Positions 1-8,159 of a stretch of 43,335 nucleotides of DNA are shown here, piece after piece. A program made the translations under genes and the position numbers. Origin of the DNA: a virus; IMG/VR virus record IMGVR_UViG_3300044701_003718, positions 1 to 43,335 of that record, one strand, 5' to 3'. The notes under the pieces were generated by a model. The model was given only the letters and a program-made list of their open reading frames with translations, was not told where the DNA came from and did no database searches. Numbering within the stretch: the stretch's first letter is position 1; each line of letters starts with the position of its first letter.

Positions 1-1
1 C

Positions 2-475
2 CTGCCCACAACCGGTGGCACACTGGATCGGATCAACCGGGCGGGAAACATTTTGCAGGTTGTGAGCGCAGAGTACGGAACAACTGCAACAATCGTTAGC
101 ACCACCCCTGTAGACACCGGAGCGACCGCGACCATTACTCCAAGCTCAGCAACAAGCAAGATACTTGTGCTTGTCTCGATGACTGCCGATGCTGCCATCA
201 AAAGCTCTGTTACCTTTCAAGCCACTATGGGCCTGGTGCGGAACTCAACGCTTATTGCAAATAAAGTTACAAGTATAGGTTCGGCTCCGGCTACCGATAC
301 TTTTAGCTACGGAGCAGTGTCGGCTGACTTTACGTATTTAGACTCCCCTGCTACTACTTCCGCCACAACTTATAAAGTAACAGGCAAAACGTCTACAACG
401 GGAAGCTCCTGCGAACTTCGCACGGCAGTTACTAATACTGGATCCCGCATCATCCTTCTGGAGGTAGCAGCATGA
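2..475 (+). CDS. Tail-fibre-like virion protein, 5' end cut by window
   Basis: The reading frame is open from base 2, so the gene continues upstream; about 157 residues are visible. The first visible residues (LPTTGG, then GNILQVVS) followed by a Thr/Ser-rich beta segment (TPSSATSKILVLVS) resemble the C-terminal modules of many phage tail-fibre and virion proteins. The TTG at 53 is an internal codon of the longer frame, not a convincing start. The stop overlaps the next gene's ATG (ATGA at 472), which suggests translational coupling. Exact role unknown; the tail assignment rests on composition and neighbours. Confidence 0.7.
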   Translation: MPTTGGTLDRINRAGNILQVVSAEYGTTATIVSTTPVDTGATATITPSSATSKILVLVSMTADAAIKSSVTFQATMGLVRNSTLIANKVTSIGSAPATDTFSYGAVSADFTYLDSPATTSATTYKVTGKTSTTGSSCELRTAVTNTGSRIILLEVAA

Positions 476-783
476 ACTGGACCGTAAAGGCTATCCAAAG
501 CCTCCGCCCTGACGCTGAGTTTGTCCTGCGTGGTGATGAGCTGGAATGGTTGGATCAGATCCAAACCGAGCCCACTGCTGAGGAAATCGCTACTGAGGCT
601 GCCCGCCTTGAGGCTGACGAACCCCGGCGCATCGCTCAGCAATCCCGCGCTGTTGCCTTCACCGCCGAAGCAGACCCGCTGTTCTTCCAGGTCCAACGCG
701 GCGAAGCTTTGCAGACTGACTACGACGCCAAGGTGGCCGAGATCCGCAGCCGCTACCCCTACCCCTCGGAGGCTGAATCATGA
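472..783 (+). CDS. Putative tail-fibre assembly/chaperone-like protein
   Basis: 103 residues, acidic and Glu/Ala-rich, starting at the ATGA overlap with the upstream gene and ending in an ATGA overlap with the next. The N-terminus (MNWTVKAIQSLRPDAEF) gives a short beta start, the middle is helical and charged, and the end (DPLFFQVQRGEA, then RYPYP) matches a pattern often seen in small proteins encoded beside phage tail-fibre genes. Such proteins are commonly annotated as tail-fibre assembly proteins. The function is inferred from length, motif and position only. Confidence 0.5.
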   Translation: MNWTVKAIQSLRPDAEFVLRGDELEWLDQIQTEPTAEEIATEAARLEADEPRRIAQQSRAVAFTAEADPLFFQVQRGEALQTDYDAKVAEIRSRYPYPSEAES

Positions 784-1208
784 GCACCTTACTGACAGCA
801 AACCTTAAGCACCCAAGTGCAGGGAGCAACAGCATCGTCCTCAATAGCGCTGGAACGTCCACTATCACAGATCCAGCAATTATTGGCACAATTCTAGAAG
901 AAGTGTTCACCATTACCGATGAAGCAGCGTTTGAGGTGGATCCTGGCAATGGCAGCGTCCAATTAGTTACGCTGGGCGCTAGCCGTACTCCTAAAGCTAC
1001 TAACTTTGCTGCGGGCGAGGCGGTTACGTTGATGGTAAATGACGGCACTGCTTACACGCTGACGTGGACCGACACCACATGGGGCAGTGGGGGTGTGGTG
1101 TGGACTGGTGGCATCGCACCAGCTTTGGCTATAAGCGGTTACACTGTAATCCAATTTTGGAAAGTCGGCACTCAGGTATATGGCGCTTATGTAGGAGACG
1201 TAGCATGA
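780..1208 (+). CDS. Putative virion protein of unknown function
   Basis: 142 residues, rich in Thr, Gly, Val and Ala, with a predicted all-beta pattern and several Trp residues towards the C-terminus (TLTWTDTTW, GGVVWTGG). There is no signal peptide, transmembrane helix or catalytic motif. It overlaps both neighbours by four bases (ATGA at 780 and 1205), so it is probably made in step with the fibre genes. A fibre or receptor-binding accessory subunit is plausible; no family was recognised. Confidence 0.55.
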   Translation: MSTLLTANLKHPSAGSNSIVLNSAGTSTITDPAIIGTILEEVFTITDEAAFEVDPGNGSVQLVTLGASRTPKATNFAAGEAVTLMVNDGTAYTLTWTDTTWGSGGVVWTGGIAPALAISGYTVIQFWKVGTQVYGAYVGDVA

Positions 1209-2806
1209 GACATCCACATGGCTTGAGGGCTGCTAGCGGGGCTGGGGATGCTGGATGGGATATAAGTGCGGCCCAGTACGATGGGACCCCGGTCAACTTT
1301 TTTTCGGTAGTGATACAGGATCTCACTTCACGGGATCTATTTTTCAAACCAGACGGTACCAAACTTTATGTAATCGGTTCCACCGGAGATAATATATACG
1401 AATATAACCTATCAACTGCATGGGACATTGGCACTGCTAGCTTTTTACAGTTGAAATCAGTAGCAGCGGAGGAGGACACTCCGAACGGTTTATTTTTCAA
1501 ACCAGACGGCACTAAGCTTTATGTAATCGGTTCCACCGGAGACGATATAAATGAATACGATTTATCAATTCCATGGGACATTAGCACTGCTAGTTACATG
1601 CAACTAAAATCAATATCATTACAAGAAAGTAACCCCCAGGGTTTATTTTTCAAACCAGACGGCACTAAGCTTTATGTAATAGGTACTGGTGGAATTGAAG
1701 TAAATGAATACGATTTATCAATTCCATGGGACATTAGCACTGCTACTTTCTTACAGTTTAAATCAGTATCGGCACAGGAACTTGCTCCTCAAGGTTTATT
1801 TTTCAAACCAGACGGCACTAAGCTTTATGTAATAGGTACTAGTGGAATTGAAGTAAATGAATACAATTTATCAACTCCATGGAATATTAGCACTGCTACT
1901 TTCTTACAGTTTAAATCAGTATTGGCACAGGATGTACTTCCCACCGGTTTATTTTTAAAACCAGACGGTACCAAGCTTTATGTATTAGGCGCCGCTAGAG
2001 ACGCCGTGCGCGAATATGACTTATCAACTGCGTGGAACATTAGTACCGCATCTTATATCAGCCCAACTAATAATTATTTCTCTGTAGAGACACAAGAAAC
2101 CCTTCCCCAGGGTTTATTTTTCAAACCAGACGGTACCAAACTTTATGTAATCGGTTCCATTGGAGACGATATAAATGAATATGACCTATCGACTCCATGG
2201 AACATTAATACTGCTAGTTTTTTACGGTTATTCTCAGTATCATCTCAAACTGGTAGTCCCAGTGATCTATTTTTCAAGCCAGACGGTACCAAGCTTTATG
2301 TAATGGGGAGTACCCCTAACAACAGCGTACTAGAGTACAACTTATCAACCGCATGGAATATTAGCACTGCTAGTTACATGCAACTAAAATCAATATCATT
2401 AGAAGAAAGTAACCCCCAGGGTTTATTTTTCAAACCAGACGGTACCAAGCTTTATATAACGGGGACCAGTGGAGACGATATAAATGAATACAATTTATCA
2501 ACTCCATGGGATATTAGCACTCTTAGCTTTTTGCAATTGTTTTCTGTAGCAGCACAGGAGACACTTCCTGGCGGTTTATTTTTTAAACCAGACGGCACCA
2601 AGGTTTATGTAATAGGTCAGACGGGGCGAGCCGTATACGAATACAATCTATCAACTCCATGGAATATTAGTACTGCTAGTTTTTTGCAGTCGTTTTCAGT
2701 AGCAGCACAGGAAGCTAATGCTACGGGTCTATTTTTCAAGTCGGACGGCACTAAACTTTATGTAATAGGTACTAATGAAAGCGCTATTTGGTCTTATGAC
2801 CTGTAA
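1205..2806 (+). CDS. Ten-repeat beta-propeller-like tail protein
   Basis: 533 residues. The start at 1205 was chosen because ATG overlaps the previous stop (ATGA); the same frame is open further upstream. From about residue 44 to the end there are ten repeats of about 51 residues. Each carries a core such as LFFKPDGTKLYVIG, then an EY(N/D)LST(P/A)W segment and an I(S/N)TAS(F/Y) segment. This is the strand pattern expected of WD/YVTN-like propeller blades. The fifth repeat is longer by a few residues and the tenth lacks the last strand. The DNA is A+T-rich and the repeats are near-identical at base level, which points to recent internal duplication. A receptor-binding or sugar-binding tail role is inferred from position. 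Confidence 0.7.
   Translation: MRHPHGLRAASGAGDAGWDISAAQYDGTPVNFFSVVIQDLTSRDLFFKPDGTKLYVIGSTGDNIYEYNLSTAWDIGTASFLQLKSVAAEEDTPNGLFFKPDGTKLYVIGSTGDDINEYDLSIPWDISTASYMQLKSISLQESNPQGLFFKPDGTKLYVIGTGGIEVNEYDLSIPWDISTATFLQFKSVSAQELAPQGLFFKPDGTKLYVIGTSGIEVNEYNLSTPWNISTATFLQFKSVLAQDVLPTGLFLKPDGTKLYVLGAARDAVREYDLSTAWNISTASYISPTNNYFSVETQETLPQGLFFKPDGTKLYVIGSIGDDINEYDLSTPWNINTASFLRLFSVSSQTGSPSDLFFKPDGTKLYVMGSTPNNSVLEYNLSTAWNISTASYMQLKSISLEESNPQGLFFKPDGTKLYITGTSGDDINEYNLSTPWDISTLSFLQLFSVAAQETLPGGLFFKPDGTKVYVIGQTGRAVYEYNLSTPWNISTASFLQSFSVAAQEANATGLFFKSDGTKLYVIGTNESAIWSYDL
1330..2806 (+). repeat. Tandem 153-bp coding repeats (ten units)
   Basis: Direct DNA repeats with a period near 153 bp underlie the ten protein repeats. 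The strongest shared block reads tttttcaaaccagacgg followed by taccaagctttatg with few changes between units. Such near-identity favours unequal recombination and change in blade number between relatives. Confidence 0.85.
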
Positions 2807-2826
2807 GTTTTCTTTTTTCTAGAATC

Positions 2827-3396
2827 ATGTACGTTCTCGCTCCCGACCAGATTGTCTCGATTTATCCCTATTCAATAGGCGACTTGAAACGCGACAATCC
2901 AAATACTAGCTTTCCCAGTGAGTTCACCGCAACTCTACTGGCAGAGTGGAATGTTTTTCCCGTGGAAAAGCAGCCAGCACCCTTTTATGATCCTGCCACT
3001 CAAAACTTAAATCAGGGTAACCCAGTATTTCAAAACGGAAAATGGCTGATGACGTGGCAGGTAACGCCTGCCACCGCAGCGCAAATCCAGGAACGTAAGA
3101 AAGGTAATGCGAATTACGTTTCTTTTTGGAACACCTTAATGACCAGTGCTGTCTATACTGCTATTCGCGAACAAGCGTTCGTTAGTCTGCCAATGAACAC
3201 ATTGATCACGGAATTCATCGCGCTCATGGGTGACGCCAAAGCAGGCCGCCCCAGTGAGCCCGCGATCCAGCAGAGCATCGACGCCATCCTGGCCACTGGT
3301 ACGTTCACCGCCGACCATCTCACCGAGCTGCAAACCGCCCTTGCGGCCGGGCACCTAGATGGTGTGTACACGCTGCCGGCGCCTACACTGCCTTAG
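2827..3396 (+). CDS. Putative tail/fibre accessory protein
   Basis: 189 residues, starting at ATG 2827 just after the propeller gene. The N-terminal half (VLAPDQIVSIYPYSIGDL, then PSEFTATLLAEWNVFPV) and a central helical, Trp-rich segment (KWLMTWQVTPATAAQ) are seen in small proteins near phage tail fibres. The C-terminal 60 residues are helical (AIQQSIDAILATGTF). It lacks catalytic motifs and membrane segments. A tail-fibre assembly or connector role is an inference from position. The final third is richer in G+C than the repeat gene before it. Confidence 0.55.
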   Translation: MYVLAPDQIVSIYPYSIGDLKRDNPNTSFPSEFTATLLAEWNVFPVEKQPAPFYDPATQNLNQGNPVFQNGKWLMTWQVTPATAAQIQERKKGNANYVSFWNTLMTSAVYTAIREQAFVSLPMNTLITEFIALMGDAKAGRPSEPAIQQSIDAILATGTFTADHLTELQTALAAGHLDGVYTLPAPTLP

Positions 3397-3430
3397 CGCT
3401 AGCCAAGCATGTCAGTCAATGTACAGAGCA

Positions 3431-3439
3431 TGTTATACT
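3431..3439 (+). promoter_or_regulatory. Extended -10 promoter-like site
   Basis: TG, T, TATACT lies 24 bases before the ATG at 3464 in the only gap of this region. No convincing -35 hexamer is seen 17 bases upstream, so it would rely on the TGn extension. It fits the recurrent spacing seen elsewhere in the window. Confidence 0.5.
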
Positions 3440-3463
3440 GTTAGCATCTAGATATCGGCATCG

Positions 3464-5065
3464 ATGAAGCCAACACTTCACTTGGTTGGTATATTCCACA
3501 CTCAGCATACTGCTGCCTATAGTCACTGCGCCTTCACGGGTAAGGCTTTGCGCTTCCCAAAGATGATGCAGCGACAGGGATACAAGGTAATTGAATACAG
3601 TAACGCGGGAAGTGAAGGCGGTGCGGATGAGCATGTGGAGATGATGAGTGCCGAGGAGTTCACTGATCTATTCACCAGGGCAGAAACTGATTTTCATGGC
3701 AATGATGCAACTGTTGGCTCGGTTGGCCACCAACTCTTTGAGCGTCGCTTGATTCCCGCTCTGCGCGAACGGTTGAAGCCGCAGGATATTATTTGCCACC
3801 CATTTGGCCATGCGCATTCGCAACTCATGTCCGAATTTCTCGGACATCAACATGTAGAAACTGGTATTGGCTATCCCACGTTGATGCCTGGCAGTTTTCG
3901 CATTTTTGAATCATATGCGTGGATGCACTACCACCAGGGCAAAGAAGGCCGTAACGGTAAGAATTATGAGTGGGTGGTTCCCAACTATTACGATCTGGAT
4001 GACTGGAAACCCAGTTACAAGCCTGGTCAATACCTCGCGTTCCTCGGGCGCATCACCCCGCTCAAGGGCATTGACACCATCAAGGCCATTGCGGACCACA
4101 GCCCGTGGCCCATCGTGCTCCACGGCCAAGGCGACCCGACACCCTGGTGCCACCCAAACATTGAATACCGTGGTCCCATCTCTGGCCGAGCCCGTAGTGA
4201 CTTCCTGCGCAATGCCCGTGCCTTGCTGGCTCCCACGGTCTTCACCGAACCCTTCTGTGGCATGGCTGTCGAGGCGATGCTTTGCGGTACGCCAGTAGTC
4301 TCTGTTGACTATGGCGCCATGACAGAAACGGTCACGGAAGGGGTAATGGGCTATAGGTGCCACACCCTACAGGATTGGATTGATGGTATCAACGCGGTTG
4401 GTGACTTGAACCGTCGCACCATCGCATCTATTGCTCGTGCCAAGTGGTCCTTAGATGCATGCGGCGCTCGCTACGATAAAATCTTCGGTCAGTTAAATGA
4501 CCTTTATCGTGGTGGATGGTATCAGTTAAACAATATCAGCTATAACCAAATCGAGCATGAGGAAGGGCCCTTTGCTCGCCGGTTGGCTGACTGGATCTCC
4601 AGAGAGTTAAAGCCAGGGTCTGTGCTGGACGTGGGATGCGGTCCGGGCACCTATGTGCGAGCACTGAGGGAGCTTAATGTGAACGCCATCGGGATTGATA
4701 CCGATGATCGCGTCATCGGACAGGATCACCTGGAGCAACGCAGCCTGTTTGACCTGGACAGCAAGGCAGAGGTTGTCATGTGCATCGAGGTTGCCGAACA
4801 CATAGAAACAGAGAAGTCTGAAGAGATTGCCAAGTGCGTCGCTAATACAGTTGCAGTCAATGGCTATTTAATATGGAGTGCTGCCCAGCCCGGCCAAGGA
4901 GGGGTTGGGCATATCAACTGCCAACCACCAGAATTCTGGCAGGAGAAGCTAGAAAAGCACGGACTGATCAGGGCTGTTGAACTTGAGAAGGAAATGAAGG
5001 ACTTTATAGGATCCGGCTACCATATGGGGTGGTTTATAAACAATGCGATGATTTTCGCGTTCTAG
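3464..5065 (+). CDS. Glycosyltransferase-methyltransferase fusion
   Basis: 533 residues. The N-terminal part resembles GT-B glycosyltransferases (GT4 type): YLAFLGRITPLKGI near residues 189-202, and an EX7E-type motif (EPFCGMAVE) near 262-270 followed by CGTPVVSVDYGAM. The C-terminal part from about residue 360 is a class I SAM-dependent methyltransferase with motif I (VLDVGCGPGTYV, about 387-398), an acidic strand-2 end (IGIDTDD) and CIEVAEH. It sits between tail genes. A role in modifying fibre glycans, host surface sugars or another virion component is inference. The fusion is intact, with no frameshift at the join. A new promoter-like site precedes it. Confidence 0.85.
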   Translation: MKPTLHLVGIFHTQHTAAYSHCAFTGKALRFPKMMQRQGYKVIEYSNAGSEGGADEHVEMMSAEEFTDLFTRAETDFHGNDATVGSVGHQLFERRLIPALRERLKPQDIICHPFGHAHSQLMSEFLGHQHVETGIGYPTLMPGSFRIFESYAWMHYHQGKEGRNGKNYEWVVPNYYDLDDWKPSYKPGQYLAFLGRITPLKGIDTIKAIADHSPWPIVLHGQGDPTPWCHPNIEYRGPISGRARSDFLRNARALLAPTVFTEPFCGMAVEAMLCGTPVVSVDYGAMTETVTEGVMGYRCHTLQDWIDGINAVGDLNRRTIASIARAKWSLDACGARYDKIFGQLNDLYRGGWYQLNNISYNQIEHEEGPFARRLADWISRELKPGSVLDVGCGPGTYVRALRELNVNAIGIDTDDRVIGQDHLEQRSLFDLDSKAEVVMCIEVAEHIETEKSEEIAKCVANTVAVNGYLIWSAAQPGQGGVGHINCQPPEFWQEKLEKHGLIRAVELEKEMKDFIGSGYHMGWFINNAMIFAF

Positions 5066-5092
5066 GAAAACTAACCAGACAAGTTTAACAGC

Positions 5093-6739
5093 GTGATTCT
5101 ATCAGCCTCTGATATTTATGGTCTTCTGACCCGGGATCCCATCCTAGGTACTTTGACGACTGTTTATATTGTAGAAACACGCCCGGTCTTTAGCAATCAA
5201 AACGGCGTACATATTTATATTAAGAAATACCCATTACTTTATGAATTTGAAGCCACTTGGAATATTTGGATAGTCGATTACGATGAAGAGCCATTAGATA
5301 TTGTCATAGAGCAAATAAAAAGCCTGCTTCCTCAATTTAAGATTGTAGAAAATGGTGCAATAATAAAAGCAGTAACTACTGAACTTCGTACTGATGGAAC
5401 AGAGGCGGAACCGCTGCCGCCGGGGCCGACTGTTGCAGAAGTGGTGAGTGATCAAGTTAATTTAAAATTTGAAGAGCTGAGGCAGTCCATCGAGGACAGG
5501 ATGCTGCTGGTGGGCCCTGGTCGCCCCGGCAGGAATGGAGAAGACGGCCTGGATGGCAAAGACGGCCGCGATGGAAAAGATGGTGTAGATGGTCGTGATT
5601 TGGATGCTACGGAGGTAGAGCTTGGCGACTTAGCTAACGTCTTAGTCGACGATGCTAAGCGCGGTCAGGTACTTGCCTACGACGGTCAAGACTGGGTGCC
5701 TGAATACGTTACCAAGCGTCATTCTTATGGCTCTGGTGGTCTGACAGACGCCGAAGTAACGATAATCGAAGGACTGTTGGAGACGGGAGAGCCGATGGGG
5801 CACTCCAACAGAAGCGAAAGCACGATGAGCTTCGATGATACCACTAGAACGTTCACCATTGCTCCGGTTGGAGATATGTTCAAAGTTTGGGTGAGAAGCA
5901 AGCGCTTTATAATTGATAGTCCAAGACAAGTACAAATTCCCGACATAACCGATTTATACTATATTTACTTTGACGAGAATGGTGATTTATTATACAAAAC
6001 TCAGTTTTTTACCTTTAGCTCTGATGGATTAACTTCTTATATTTACTGGGATGCCGACGAAAATAAAGCTTCGTACTTTGGAGAAGAGCGGCATGGAATA
6101 GTACTTGATTGGCAAACACATGAATATCTACATAGAACAAGGGGCGCCTCTATAGCTAATGGATTTGATATATCAAATTATACTCTTGCCGGTACCGGGA
6201 CGCTGGAATCCGATGTTCAATTTGATGTATCAAATGGCACATTTTTCGATGAAGATATCAAGATTGATATAACTCACTCGGCTACGCCAGTGACTAACTC
6301 TTTTCAGCAAATTCTGCAGGGACCCGCAGAGCTACCAGTGCTTTATCGCTTGGGCGATGTTTGGAAATTTGACGCGGCCACCGAGATACCGGTTAAGTCG
6401 GGCCTGAATCACACGTACTATAATCCGATTACCGCTGGTGCCGGAGCACTGGTAGAAGCCGACTCTGGTAAGCACTTAAATTACTACGTCATGGCTACAA
6501 ATAACCTCAAAGCTCCAGTGGTGTCCCTGATGGGCCAACAGCAATATGTAAACATTGCATCGGCGGAAGCGGAGAGCTTCTCCGATCTGCTACTGGAGGA
6601 CTTTCCATCTAAGGAATTTAGATTCCTGTATAAACTTGTACTCAGAACATCGAACTACACAAACTCTGCGAATGCGATTATCGAAAAAATTCAAGACATT
6701 AGATATTACTCGGATATTCCTTCTGCCTTGATAACTTAA
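5093..6739 (+). CDS. Tail fibre with collagen-like segment
   Basis: 548 residues from a GTG at 5093. Residues about 1-100 form a compact domain. Residues about 141-169 are Gly-X-Y triplets (GPGRPGRNGEDG, then GKDGRDGKDG) that would form a collagen-like triple helix, a common way for phage fibres to trimerise. Next comes a short conserved phage-fibre block (ELGDLANVLVDDAKRGQVL, then YDGQDWVPEY). The C-terminal 330 residues are beta-rich, with many Asp, Tyr and Ser, as expected for a receptor-binding tip. A+T content rises in the C-terminal half. Fibre identity is well supported; the receptor is unknown. Confidence 0.8.
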   Translation: MILSASDIYGLLTRDPILGTLTTVYIVETRPVFSNQNGVHIYIKKYPLLYEFEATWNIWIVDYDEEPLDIVIEQIKSLLPQFKIVENGAIIKAVTTELRTDGTEAEPLPPGPTVAEVVSDQVNLKFEELRQSIEDRMLLVGPGRPGRNGEDGLDGKDGRDGKDGVDGRDLDATEVELGDLANVLVDDAKRGQVLAYDGQDWVPEYVTKRHSYGSGGLTDAEVTIIEGLLETGEPMGHSNRSESTMSFDDTTRTFTIAPVGDMFKVWVRSKRFIIDSPRQVQIPDITDLYYIYFDENGDLLYKTQFFTFSSDGLTSYIYWDADENKASYFGEERHGIVLDWQTHEYLHRTRGASIANGFDISNYTLAGTGTLESDVQFDVSNGTFFDEDIKIDITHSATPVTNSFQQILQGPAELPVLYRLGDVWKFDAATEIPVKSGLNHTYYNPITAGAGALVEADSGKHLNYYVMATNNLKAPVVSLMGQQQYVNIASAEAESFSDLLLEDFPSKEFRFLYKLVLRTSNYTNSANAIIEKIQDIRYYSDIPSALIT

Positions 6740-6756
6740 AGTTGGTAAAATAGTAT
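6728..6756 (+). promoter_or_regulatory. Sigma-70-like promoter before small virion gene
   Basis: TTGATA (6728-6733), a 17-base spacer and TAGTAT (6751-6756) lie between the fibre gene and the gene at 6819. The -35 has one mismatch to TTGACA and the -10 two mismatches to TATAAT. The long leader to 6819 is unlike the other candidate promoters. Confidence 0.4.
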
Positions 6757-6818
6757 AGAATTGCGCCACTACTCTACGGGGCGGATTCTATTTCCCCATC
6801 TCTTAAGAGACTACTATC

Positions 6819-7169
6819 ATGGCCCAACGCTCTACTGGTGTATTCCCCCGCGAGAAGTTTGACCTCGACGCTGCCTTCGAGGTGACCGCTACCGCCGCCG
6901 CCATGCCCATCCCCCTGACCTCCATCGGTACCATCCGTATCGTGGTCCTGGGCGCTGCTGGTATCGACAACGCCGGCACCAATAAGATCACCGTTAACGT
7001 CGGCGGCAAGTCTGTGGTGTTCAACGCCGCTGACCTGGACGCCAACGGTGTGGGCATCGCCTACCTGCGTGGCGCACTGTGCGACGCCAACAACAACGCT
7101 GACTACGATCTGGGCGGCACCGGCACCGTCGATTCTGTCTACCTGGATGCTGTCGACAACGTCGGCTGA
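6819..7169 (+). CDS. Small beta-rich protein, possible decoration protein
   Basis: 116 residues, G+C-rich compared with the fibre genes before it, with its own upstream promoter-like site and a strong terminator after it, so it is probably a single-gene unit. It is rich in Ala, Gly, Val and Asp, with beta strands and an Asn/Asp-rich loop near the C-terminus (CDANNNADYDLGG). Strongly translated, single-gene units of this kind in phages often encode abundant virion proteins. Decoration or structural role is inference; no family was recognised. Confidence 0.6.
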   Translation: MAQRSTGVFPREKFDLDAAFEVTATAAAMPIPLTSIGTIRIVVLGAAGIDNAGTNKITVNVGGKSVVFNAADLDANGVGIAYLRGALCDANNNADYDLGGTGTVDSVYLDAVDNVG

Positions 7170-7195
7170 GCGCCTTAGTTAACATCGGAATAATA

Positions 7196-7221
7196 GGGGT
7201 GGCTTTGGTCGCCCCTTTTTT
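7196..7221 (+). terminator. Rho-independent terminator
   Basis: An 8-bp stem (GGGGTGGC with GTCGCCCC, two G-T pairs), a TTTG loop and six T follow the gene ending at 7169. The next gene begins at 7225, immediately after the T run. Confidence 0.85.
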
Positions 7222-7224
7222 ATC

Positions 7225-7521
7225 ATGCATCTTAAGAATTGTCCCGTATATTTCGTTAAGGATGGCCAACGTCAGGCCGTCTACTATAGTGTGGATGCCC
7301 GCCAACTGACAGAAGACGGTTGGACTGTCGAGCAAGAAGAAGAGCAAGCGCTCGAGCCTGTCGTGGCTAAAGCACCTGAGGCCGTGGCCGAAGAGGATCC
7401 GCTTGACGAAATGACCCGTGCTGAGTTGATCGATTTCGCCGAGTCCAACGGCATCGAATTCAAGTCATCTGCATCCAAGGCTGATATCCTTGAAGCATGT
7501 AAGGAGTTCGCCGATGGTTGA
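7225..7521 (+). CDS. Small acidic protein with HeH/SAP-like C-terminal domain
   Basis: 98 residues. The N-terminal 40 residues form a small beta domain, followed by an acidic Glu/Ala linker (residues about 37-60). The last 37 residues (LDEMTRAELIDFAE, then SKADILEACKEF) match the helix-extended-loop-helix/SAP-like fold used for nucleic-acid binding and often found in phage head-tail completion proteins. The ATG directly follows a terminator, so a promoter inside or before that terminator, or readthrough, is needed. Position between virion and lysis genes fits a minor virion role. Confidence 0.65.
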   Translation: MHLKNCPVYFVKDGQRQAVYYSVDARQLTEDGWTVEQEEEQALEPVVAKAPEAVAEEDPLDEMTRAELIDFAESNGIEFKSSASKADILEACKEFADG

Positions 7522-7699
7522 ATTTACCTACAGTGAAGGCCCCAGGATCCTGGAAGACGGCACAAATCTGGATCGGGATATTGTGGCTGTTCATCCGAGA
7601 ATTCAACGTCGTAGCATTGCTGATCCTGTTAGCGACGGCAGCCTGGGCGGCCCTGGGTATCAGCCAGGACAGAAGAACCTTGACGGATCTGACCTGTAG
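7514..7699 (+). CDS. Small hydrophilic ORF overlapping frame of 7518-7724
   Basis: 61 residues from ATG 7514, with a good Shine-Dalgarno AAGGAG at 7501-7506 inside the preceding gene. The product is Gly/Pro/Asp-rich and hydrophilic (VEFTYSEGPRILEDG at the start). The same DNA in the next frame encodes a membrane-type protein. They could be one gene joined by a frameshift, an overprinted pair, or only one may be real. The strong ribosome site supports translation starting here; the composition does not resemble a known fold. Confidence 0.4.
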   Translation: MVEFTYSEGPRILEDGTNLDRDIVAVHPRIQRRSIADPVSDGSLGGPGYQPGQKNLDGSDL

Positions 7700-7724
7700 C
7701 CTAGCGGCCACAAAGGAACACTAA
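7518..7724 (+). CDS. Small membrane protein, holin-like, start uncertain
   Basis: 68 residues if started at TTG 7518; there is no internal ATG. Residues about 17-26 are hydrophobic and Trp-rich (IWIGILWLF), and residues about 29-48 form a clear transmembrane helix (VVALLILLATAAWAALGI) followed by a short charged tail. Codon third positions are more G+C-rich than in the overlapping frame, which favours this frame as coding. The TTG sits 11 bases after AAGGAG, a long spacing. It may be the C-terminal part of a product begun at 7514. A membrane role near the lysis cassette is plausible. Confidence 0.5.
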   Translation: MNLPTVKAPGSWKTAQIWIGILWLFIREFNVVALLILLATAAWAALGISQDRRTLTDLTCSLAATKEH

Positions 7725-7742
7725 CACTAAAGGTCTAAGATC

Positions 7743-7838
7743 ATGTCGATGCCACTCGCCATTGCTAAGCAATTCGGCAAGAAGCGCCCGGTGAAGAAGG
7801 GTGGCAAAGCTCCTGCAAAGGGTTCTGGTAAGCGCTGA
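7743..7838 (+). CDS. 31-residue basic peptide
   Basis: The product is very rich in Lys, Gly and Pro (KKRPVKKGGKAPAKGSGKR). Its TGA overlaps the ATG of the next gene (TGATG at 7836-7840). It resembles a disordered nucleic-acid-binding tail. Short length keeps confidence moderate, but the coupling with the next, clearly coding gene supports it. Confidence 0.55.
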   Translation: MSMPLAIAKQFGKKRPVKKGGKAPAKGSGKR

Positions 7839-8134
7839 TGGCCGCCAAGAAACGCAGTAGTGCAGACTTCTACGCCAGTAACCCTGAGTCGTACAAGAAG
7901 AAGCTTGCGTACGATAAAAAGCGTAACGCACGTCCAGATCGCAAGGATTATCGGGCTGAACTTGCCCGTGAGCGCCGGGCTCGTGGAATCATGGGCAAGG
8001 GTGGCCCCGATGTCAGTCACACTGCTGATGGCAAGTTCAAGCTTGAGAACCCCAGCAAGAACCGTGCCAGGAACGGTCATGGTGACAATGGACGCCTTGC
8101 CGGTGGGAAAGGGACTAAAAGATCCAAAAGGTAA
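7838..8134 (+). CDS. Conserved small basic phage protein
   Basis: 98 residues, strongly basic, with a tyrosine and Lys/Arg-rich first half (YKKKLAYDKKRNARPD), then ARERRARGIMGKGGPDVSH and a final NRARNGHGDNGR block. The MGKGGPD-SHT and NRARN motifs recur in small proteins of environmental phages, especially cyanophages, as far as memory allows. There is no Cys or His cluster that would make it an HNH enzyme. Nucleic-acid binding or packaging into virions is an inference from charge. Confidence 0.65.
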   Translation: MAAKKRSSADFYASNPESYKKKLAYDKKRNARPDRKDYRAELARERRARGIMGKGGPDVSHTADGKFKLENPSKNRARNGHGDNGRLAGGKGTKRSKR

Positions 8135-8159
8135 ACTAATCCGTAAAGGATTTTAAGCC

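Noticed and set aside
1064-1204. Upstream extension of the propeller gene to 1064
   Set aside because: The extension would overlap most of the end of the previous gene, while ATG 1205 sits in a four-base ATGA overlap, as in neighbouring genes.
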